Origin: Methylobacterium sp. AMS5
GTDB lineage: Bacteria > Pseudomonadota > Alphaproteobacteria > Rhizobiales > Beijerinckiaceae
NCBI RefSeq assembly: GCF_001542815.1
Contig: NZ_CP006992.1
Coordinates: forward strand, 3,415,501 to 3,479,500
DNA: 64,000 bases
Reading direction: 5' to 3'
In this document: piece after piece, positions 58,631-64,000 of the stretch
Position numbering within the stretch: the stretch's first letter is position 1
Layout of the letters: the number at the start of each line of letters is the position of its first letter
The notes under the pieces: model-generated
What the model was told of the DNA's origin: nothing
Seen by the model: only the letters and a program-made list of their open reading frames with translations
Database searches by the model: none
Program-made: the position numbers and the translations under genes

Positions 58631-59368
58631 ATGATGGGGAGGGATGACGACATCCCTCCCGAGACGGGCGGGACGGCGGAGACCGAGCGGGCCTTCTACG
58701 GGCGCCGCAAGGGCAAGCGCCTGCGCCCGGGCCAGGAGCAGCGCCTCGAAGGGGCGCTGCCTTCTCTTCGTGTCGCGCTGCCCGAGCGCGGCGAATTCCT
58801 CGATCCGCCGAGCCTGTTCCCGGTGCCGGTCGACGAGGTCTGGCTGGAAATCGGCTTCGGTGGCGGCGAGCATCTCGCCGCGCAGGCCGAAGCCCACCGC
58901 CAAGCCGGCATCATCGGCTGCGAACCCTTCGTCAACGGCGTGGTCAAGCTGCTGCGCGCCGTGGACGATCGCGGCTTGCGCAATGTCCGCGTCTGGGACG
59001 AGGACGCGACCGCCCTGCTCGCCGCCCTGCCGAATGCGAGCCTCGCCCGCGTCTATCTGCTTTATCCCGACCCCTGGCCGAAGCGCCGCCAGCGCAAGCG
59101 CCGCTTCGTGTCGGATGCCTCGCTCGCCGAGATCGCCCGCGTGCTGCGCCCCGGCGGCCATTTCCGCTTCGCCAGCGATATCGACGACTATGTGGGCTGG
59201 ACCCTGGTCCGCGCCGCCCGCTGCCCGCAACTCCGCTGGACGGCGGAGACCGCCGACGACTGGCGCAGGCCGTTCGAGGGCTGGCCGGGTACCCGCTACG
59301 AGGCCAAGGCCCTCGCGGCCGGCCGGCTGCCGAGCTACCTCACGTTCGAGCGGGTCGGCGCGGACTGA
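58631..59368 (+). CDS. trmB: tRNA (guanine-N7-)-methyltransferase
   Basis: A 245-residue SAM-dependent enzyme that makes m7G46 in the tRNA variable loop. The SAM site is WLEIGFGGGEHLAAQAEAH, followed by GCEPFVNGVVKLL, YLLYPDPWPKRRQRKRRFV (the TrmB signature) and FRFASDIDDYVGW. The basic N-terminus (YGRRKGKRLRPGQEQ) binds tRNA. It starts nine bases after the metK stop and consumes the SAM that MetK makes. Confidence 0.95.
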   Translation: MMGRDDDIPPETGGTAETERAFYGRRKGKRLRPGQEQRLEGALPSLRVALPERGEFLDPPSLFPVPVDEVWLEIGFGGGEHLAAQAEAHRQAGIIGCEPFVNGVVKLLRAVDDRGLRNVRVWDEDATALLAALPNASLARVYLLYPDPWPKRRQRKRRFVSDASLAEIARVLRPGGHFRFASDIDDYVGWTLVRAARCPQLRWTAETADDWRRPFEGWPGTRYEAKALAAGRLPSYLTFERVGAD

Positions 59369-59548
59369 TCAGGCCGCCGAACCTTCCATCATCGCCAAGC
59401 GAAGCCGAAGCGATCCAGCGCGCCGCTTGTCTCGGACGGGTCGCGCGGTCGCTCGCGATGACGGCCGGCTGAACGATCCTGCGAGAAGAGGACGCGCGGC
59501 GGAGCCATCCGTGCGCCGTCTCGACCCGGATGCCGCGCGGGCCGTCGG

Positions 59549-59576
59549 CCGGATGTCGAGACGACCCGACATCCGG
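59549..59576. terminator. Hairpin between convergent trmB and topA
   Basis: CCGGATGTCG (59549-59558) and CGACATCCGG (59567-59576) form a perfect 10-bp stem with an 8-base loop in the 233-bp space between the two stop codons. No T run follows on either strand. It is the best candidate for ending either transcript. Confidence 0.45.
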
Positions 59577-59601
59577 AGAAAGCGGCCGCTTCCCGTGAAC
59601 G

Positions 59602-62334
59602 TCAGCCCGCCTTCGTCTTCGCGGCGGCCTTCTTGGCAGCCGCCGGCTTGGCGGAAGCCTTCGTCCCCGTCGCCTTCGTGGTCGCCTTGGCCGCCGTCTT
59701 GCGCACGGCCGGCTTTGCCGCCTCGCCGGCCTCCGCCTTCTTCGCCGGAGCGCGGGCGCGGGCCGCCGTCTTGCGGACCGGCTTCTTGCCGCCACCCGAA
59801 GCGCGCTTGGCGTTGACGAGGTCGATGGCCTGCTCCAGCGTCAGGCTCTCGGCGGCCATGGTCTTCGGCAGCGTCGCGTTGACCGAACCGTCGCTGACAT
59901 AGGGGCCGTACTTGCCGGCCTTGACCACGAGTGCGGCGCCGTCCGGATGCTGGCCGAGCGTGCGGCCGGGATCGGAGGAGGGGCGGCCGCGCCCGCCGCC
60001 CTGCTCCTTCGCGACGATGAGATCGATGGCGCGGTTGGCGCCGATCTCCAGCACGTCGTCCTCCTTGCCGAGATTGGCGTAGGTCTTCCCGTGCTGCACG
60101 TAGGGGCCGAAGCGGCCGAGATTGGCCAGGATCGGGTCGCCGGTCTCCGGATGCTTGGCCACCTCGCGCGGCAGCGAGAGCAGGCGCAGCGCGATCTCCA
60201 GCGTCACGCTGCCCGGCGTCATGCCCTTGGGCAACGAGGAGCGCTTGGGCTTCTCCGCGCCCTTCTCGGCACTCGCCTCGCCGAGCTGCACGAACGGACC
60301 GAAGCGGCCATCGCGCAGGGTCACGGGCAGGCCGGTGGCCGGATCGTCGCCGAGCACGCGCACGCCGGGCTGGCCGCCCTCGGCCGAGGAGCCGTCACCC
60401 TCGCCCTCGACGCCGGAGGCCGAGAGCTGGCGAGTGTACTTGCATTCCGGGTAATTCGAGCAGCCGATGAAGGCGCCGAACTTGCCGAGCTTGAGCGAGA
60501 GCTGGCCCGCCCCGCAGGTCGGGCAGGCGCGCGGATCGCCGCCATCCGCCTTCTCGGGGAAGATGTGGGGCCCGAGCAGGCCGTTGAGCGCCTCGAGGAC
60601 CTCCGCGACGCGCAATTCCTTGGTGCCGCCGATCGCGGCGGAAAAATCGCGCCAGAAGTCGCGCAGCACGGAGCGCCAGTCGATCTCGGCATTCGAGACC
60701 CGATCGAGCTGCTCTTCCAGGCTCGCGGTGAAGTCGTACTCGACGTAGCGCTTGAAGAAGCTTTCGAGGAAGCCGGTGACGAGCCGCCCCTTGTCCTCCG
60801 GCTGGAGGCGCTTCTTCTCGATGCGGACATATTCGCGGTCGCGCAGGGTCTGCAGGACCGCGGCATAGGTCGAGGGCCGACCGATGCCGAGCTCCTCCAT
60901 CCGCTTGACGAGGCTGGCCTCGGAGTAGCGCGGCGGCGGCTCGGTGAAGTGCTGGGTCGAGGCGATGCGCTCGCGCTTGAGCGCGTCGCCCGCCTTCATC
61001 GCCGGCAGGCGCTTGGCGTCCTCGTCCTCCTCGTCGTCCTTGCCCTCCTGATAGAGGGCGAGGAAGCCGTCGAACTTCACGACCTGACCGGTGGCGCGCA
61101 GGTCGATCCGGCGCGGGCCGACATTCGCACTGACCTCGACGGTGGTGCGCTCCAGCTCGGCCGATTCCATCTGGCTCGCGATGGTGCGGGTCCAGATCAG
61201 GTCGTAGAGCTTGGCCTGCTCCGGTTCGAGGTGGCGGGCAACGTGCTTCGGCAACCGGCCCATATCGGTCGGGCGCACGGCCTCGTGGGCCTCCTGCGCG
61301 TTCTTGGCCTTGACGGTGTATTTGCGCGGCGCACCGGGGACGTAAGCGTCGCCGAACTCGCGGCCGATCACCCGGCGCGCGTCCTGGATCGCCTCCGGCG
61401 CCATGTCGACGCCGTCGGTCCGCATGTAGGTGATGATGCCGACGGTCTCGCCGCCGACATCCACGCCTTCATAGAGCCGCTGCGCGACCCGCATGGTCTG
61501 CGCCGGGGCCATCCCGAGCTTGCGCGAGGCCTCCTGCTGCAGCGTGGAGGTGGTGAAGGGCGGCTGCGGGTGACGTTTGGCGGGCTTGGCCTCGATGCTC
61601 GCCACTTGGAAGGTCGCGAGTTCGAGGTCGCGCTTGAAGGCCGCCGCCTCCTCGGCATTGCCGACATCGAGGCGCTGGATGCGCTTGCCGTCGGCGCCGA
61701 CGAGCCGGGCCTCGAACACGCCGCCGGCCTCCGTCACCAGCGTGGCGATGATCGACCAGTATTCGCGCGGCTTGAAGCGCTCGATCTCCATCTCGCGCTC
61801 GACCACGAGACGGAGCGCCACCGACTGCACCCGGCCAGCCGAACGGGCGCCGGGCAGCTTGCGCCACAGCACCGGCGAGAGGTTGAAGCCGACGAGGTAA
61901 TCGAGTGCGCGGCGCGCGAGATAGGCATCGACCAGGGCCTGGTCGATCTGGCGCGGCTTCTTCATCGCCGCGTCGACCGACGCCTTGGTGATCGCGTTGA
62001 AGGTCACCCGCTCGACGGGGATGCCCTTCAGCGCCTTACGGGCGGTCAGCGCCTCGATGACGTGCCAGGAGATCGCCTCGCCCTCGCGATCCGGGTCGGT
62101 CGCGAGGATGAGCTTCTCGGCTCCCTTCACGGCGCGGGCGATCTCGGACACGCGCTTGGCGCCGCGATCCTCCACCTCCCAGATCATGGCGAAGTCGGCC
62201 TCCGGATCGACCGAGCCGTCCTTGGCCGGCAGATCGCGGATATGGCCGAACGAGGCCAGAACCTCGTAATCGCTCCCCAGGTATTTGTTGATCGTCTTGG
62301 CCTTGGCCGGCGACTCGACGACGACGACTTTCAT
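59602..62334 (-). CDS. topA: DNA topoisomerase I
   Basis: A 910-residue type IA topoisomerase that relaxes negative supercoils. The TOPRIM domain begins VVVESPAKAKTINKYLGSDYEVLASFGHIRDL, with the acidic LATDPDREGEAISWH. The catalytic tyrosine is in GIITYMRTDGVDM. One four-cysteine zinc finger is seen (CPTCGAGQLSLKLGKFGAFIGCSNYPECKY), then repeated non-cysteine C-terminal modules (LGKDDGRFGPYVQHGKTYANL-like). The last 70 residues are Lys/Ala-rich, resembling histone-like tails that help bind DNA in alphaproteobacterial TopA. Confidence 0.96.
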   Translation of the reverse strand: MKVVVVESPAKAKTINKYLGSDYEVLASFGHIRDLPAKDGSVDPEADFAMIWEVEDRGAKRVSEIARAVKGAEKLILATDPDREGEAISWHVIEALTARKALKGIPVERVTFNAITKASVDAAMKKPRQIDQALVDAYLARRALDYLVGFNLSPVLWRKLPGARSAGRVQSVALRLVVEREMEIERFKPREYWSIIATLVTEAGGVFEARLVGADGKRIQRLDVGNAEEAAAFKRDLELATFQVASIEAKPAKRHPQPPFTTSTLQQEASRKLGMAPAQTMRVAQRLYEGVDVGGETVGIITYMRTDGVDMAPEAIQDARRVIGREFGDAYVPGAPRKYTVKAKNAQEAHEAVRPTDMGRLPKHVARHLEPEQAKLYDLIWTRTIASQMESAELERTTVEVSANVGPRRIDLRATGQVVKFDGFLALYQEGKDDEEDEDAKRLPAMKAGDALKRERIASTQHFTEPPPRYSEASLVKRMEELGIGRPSTYAAVLQTLRDREYVRIEKKRLQPEDKGRLVTGFLESFFKRYVEYDFTASLEEQLDRVSNAEIDWRSVLRDFWRDFSAAIGGTKELRVAEVLEALNGLLGPHIFPEKADGGDPRACPTCGAGQLSLKLGKFGAFIGCSNYPECKYTRQLSASGVEGEGDGSSAEGGQPGVRVLGDDPATGLPVTLRDGRFGPFVQLGEASAEKGAEKPKRSSLPKGMTPGSVTLEIALRLLSLPREVAKHPETGDPILANLGRFGPYVQHGKTYANLGKEDDVLEIGANRAIDLIVAKEQGGGRGRPSSDPGRTLGQHPDGAALVVKAGKYGPYVSDGSVNATLPKTMAAESLTLEQAIDLVNAKRASGGGKKPVRKTAARARAPAKKAEAGEAAKPAVRKTAAKATTKATGTKASAKPAAAKKAAAKTKAG

Positions 62335-62482
62335 GAACCTCTGCCTCTCGCCAGAGCCTCACCGCAGATACGGTTTTGGGAATGGCGCGGATGCGTACCG
62401 GTCGGAGGCCGGCTCTCGCGCCGCGCAGAAGTGGGTGAGCCGCGCGGCGTTGTCAAATCGGGTGAACGTGCCGGACCTGCCC

Positions 62483-63457
62483 TTAAATCCCCGCGTACCA
62501 CTCGTAGCCGCGATCCTCCCAATAGCCGCCCTTGCCGTCGCCGATGCCGGTCAGGCCCTCGGTCACCTCGATCCGCATGATGTATTTCGCCTGCTTGTAA
62601 CCGAGCTGGCGCTCAACCCGCAGGCGTAGCGGCGCGCCGTTCGAAACCGGCAGCGCCTTGCCGTTCAGGTCGTAGGCGAGGATCGTCTGCGGGTGGTAGG
62701 CGTCGGTGAGATCGATGCTCTCGTAATAGCGAACCGGCGTACCCTGGTTCTCCTCGTCCTCGGCGTTCGGTGCCTCCGCGCCCGCGGCCTGCGAATCGCT
62801 GGCTTGGTTCTCGGCCCCCTCCGGCCGCGTCTCCATGCCGGGATTGGCGGTCTTTTCGGGCGCGACGTCTTCGTCTCCGCCGCTTGCGGAATATTCCATC
62901 GTGTCGGCGCAGTGGAACACGACGTAGCGGGCGTTCGGCTTCAGGCCGGCCCGCTGAAGCACCTCCGCGAGCGGCACGCCGGTCCACTTGCCGATGGCGC
63001 TCCAGCCCTCGACGCAATCGTGCCGGGTCGTCTGGGTACGGGCGGGCAGGGTGCGCAGATCGGCGAGACTGAGATCCTGGGGCCGCTCGACGAGGCCGTC
63101 GACACGGAGCTTGAACCCGTCGAAGCTCTTGGCGGCGAGCGCCTTATAGGCCCGGTCCGGCGGCTCGATCGTGCCGTTCGGCTTGAACCAGGGCGAGATC
63201 TCCGAATCCGGAAACTCCTTGGCGAGCGAGGCCGGCGTCAGCAGCAGGCGCTGCACGAACAGGTTGGCGTCCTCCCCCGCCTTCAGCGCGCGCTGGCCCG
63301 TGGCGCTCGCGGCGAAGCGGTCGCAGCCGCCGAGGGCCGAGACGCCGAGCAGGCCGGCCGCCGCGGTGAGGAAACCGCGGCGGTGGGGCAGGGCGATCGA
63401 TGAGGGGATCTGGAGGCGAGGGGTCATGGGACGGTGGGTCATGAGACGGGGGGTCAT
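62483..63457 (-). CDS. Tat-exported molybdopterin oxidoreductase (sulfite-oxidase/MsrP-like)
   Basis: A 324-residue periplasmic enzyme with a twin-arginine signal (PHRRGFLTAAAGLLGVSALGG, about residues 25-45). The molybdenum-ligating Cys148 is in TRHDCVEGWSAIGKWTGVPL, and conserved blocks are VVFHCADTMEYSA, YYESIDLTDAYHPQTILAYDLNGKALPVSNGAPLRLRVERQLGYKQAKYIMRIE. Residues about 190-241 form an acidic Ala/Glu-rich insertion not typical of the family. ATG 63457 overlaps the cytochrome b stop by four bases. Two further in-frame ATGs (63442, 63427) arise from a short tandem repeat. Confidence 0.88.
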   Translation of the reverse strand: MTPRLMTHRPMTPRLQIPSSIALPHRRGFLTAAAGLLGVSALGGCDRFAASATGQRALKAGEDANLFVQRLLLTPASLAKEFPDSEISPWFKPNGTIEPPDRAYKALAAKSFDGFKLRVDGLVERPQDLSLADLRTLPARTQTTRHDCVEGWSAIGKWTGVPLAEVLQRAGLKPNARYVVFHCADTMEYSASGGDEDVAPEKTANPGMETRPEGAENQASDSQAAGAEAPNAEDEENQGTPVRYYESIDLTDAYHPQTILAYDLNGKALPVSNGAPLRLRVERQLGYKQAKYIMRIEVTEGLTGIGDGKGGYWEDRGYEWYAGI

Positions 63458-64000
63458 GGGGTCTCTCCCGGGCCGGCGGGAAGTTTTTGGCGCTCGATCA
63501 CGAACCAGCCGGTGATCATGCTGCGCATATTGTTGGCCACGCCGGAGAGCAGCACGAGCAGGACGTGGACGATCACGAACAGCACCAGCAGATTCGTGAC
63601 GATGAAGTGGATCGTGCGGGCCGATTGCCGTCCGCCGAACAGGTCGGGCAGGGGCACCACCGCGTTGACGCCCGGCGACATGGCGAGCCCCGTCAGCACC
63701 ATCAGCGGCAGCAGCACCGCCACCACGACGAGGTAGGTGAGCTTCTGCAGCACGTTGTAGCGCTTGGCCTCGTCCCCTTCCGGAAAGTGCAGGGTCAGGT
63801 GCTCGCGGACCGAGGAACCGAACCCGCGCATCTGGTCGCCGTCGGGCACGAGGCGCCGCCGCAACTGGCCCGTACCGATCCCGTAGAGGAGGTAGATCAG
63901 CCCGTTGATGACGAAGGCCCAGGCGAACAGGAAGTGCCAGCGCCGCCCGGTGGCGAGATCCTGATGCGCCGGCAGGGTCGCCCAGGCCGGGAAGGCGCGT
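63454..64000 (-). CDS. Cytochrome b/b6-type membrane protein, 3' part
   Basis: The frame enters from the right edge and ends at 63454. Visible helices are WHFLFAWAFVINGLIYLLYGI, LTYLVVVAVLLPLMVLTGLAMSP and FIVTNLLVLFVIVHVLLVLLSGV, with histidines suitable for heme (RRWHF and IVHVLL). It is the 3' part of a cytochrome b561-like subunit that likely passes electrons to the coupled molybdenum enzyme. The four-base overlap supports a two-component system. The N-terminus is beyond the window. Confidence 0.82.
   Translation of the reverse strand, partial: RAFPAWATLPAHQDLATGRRWHFLFAWAFVINGLIYLLYGIGTGQLRRRLVPDGDQMRGFGSSVREHLTLHFPEGDEAKRYNVLQKLTYLVVVAVLLPLMVLTGLAMSPGVNAVVPLPDLFGGRQSARTIHFIVTNLLVLFVIVHVLLVLLSGVANNMRSMITGWFVIERQKLPAGPGETP

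Noticed and set aside
59947..62580. 877-residue plus-strand frame across topA
   Set aside because: It is a shadow of topA with low-complexity composition and no recognisable motif.

Overview
The window is a high-GC alphaproteobacterial chromosome segment, most likely from a Methylobacterium/Methylorubrum species of the Rhizobiales. This is inferred from gene content and order (the cox operon followed by DUF983, SURF1, thrC and an M16 peptidase; cpdR beside an N-formylglutamate amidohydrolase; XRE-metK-trmB; a solo LOV histidine kinase), from several intergenic palindromic repeats, and from codon use. I see no phage, transposase gene, conjugation gene or CRISPR array. Almost everything is core chromosome.

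Layout. 1-9542 (minus strand) is the aa3-type cytochrome c oxidase operon and its assembly factors, reading ctaC, ctaD, ctaB, a 54-residue CoxF-like protein, ctaG, ctaE, a DUF983 zinc-ribbon protein and SURF1. It is followed by a DUF4864 protein, thrC and a truncated M16 peptidase. 9798-11844 holds fdhD and a secreted PepSY-like protein, separated by a palindromic repeat. 12482-18757 is glutamate synthase (gltB, gltD), with hairpins in the leader and between the genes and a clear intrinsic terminator at the end. 19039-22301 has a small protein, a Tat-exported metallo-beta-lactamase-fold protein and a NarX/NarL-like two-component pair. 22329-27172 carries envelope and sugar-nucleotide genes: a DUF459 SGNH protein, a lytic transglycosylase, galE and galU.

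27412-33396 contains an N-formylglutamate amidohydrolase, the cell-cycle regulator cpdR, a glutaredoxin/nitrilase/DUF1178 cluster, a LOV-domain histidine kinase, msrA and a YqhA-like membrane protein. 33404-40373 has mepA, a PRC-barrel protein, nhaA, a TlpA-like thioredoxin, argH, an IalB-family protein and small unknowns. 40815-47895 includes a HAD phosphatase, a stand-alone NodU/CmcH-type carbamoyltransferase, a type II haloacid dehalogenase, murJ and an RlaP-type nucleotidyltransferase. 47940-56098 contains sodB, a membrane protein with an acidic tail, an HWE histidine kinase with three PAS-like regions, two overlapping glycosyltransferases, an M48 lipoprotein protease and a thermonuclease-like protein.

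56327-64000 begins with the most striking element: a tRNA-Arg(CCU) gene interrupted after the last anticodon base by a 243-nt group I intron. The internal guide, P7, P8 and terminal G can all be read directly. It is followed by an XRE regulator, metK with a structured leader, trmB, topA, a Tat-exported molybdenum oxidoreductase carrying an acidic insertion, and its cytochrome b partner, which runs off the end of the window.

Three families of short palindromic or inverted-repeat elements recur in the intergenic spaces, each with at least two copies here: 10704-10803 and 30290-30384; 671-776 and 46131-46165; 23885-23970 and 29035-29058. They look like REP or miniature-transposon-type sequences and explain most of the non-coding structure that is not terminators.
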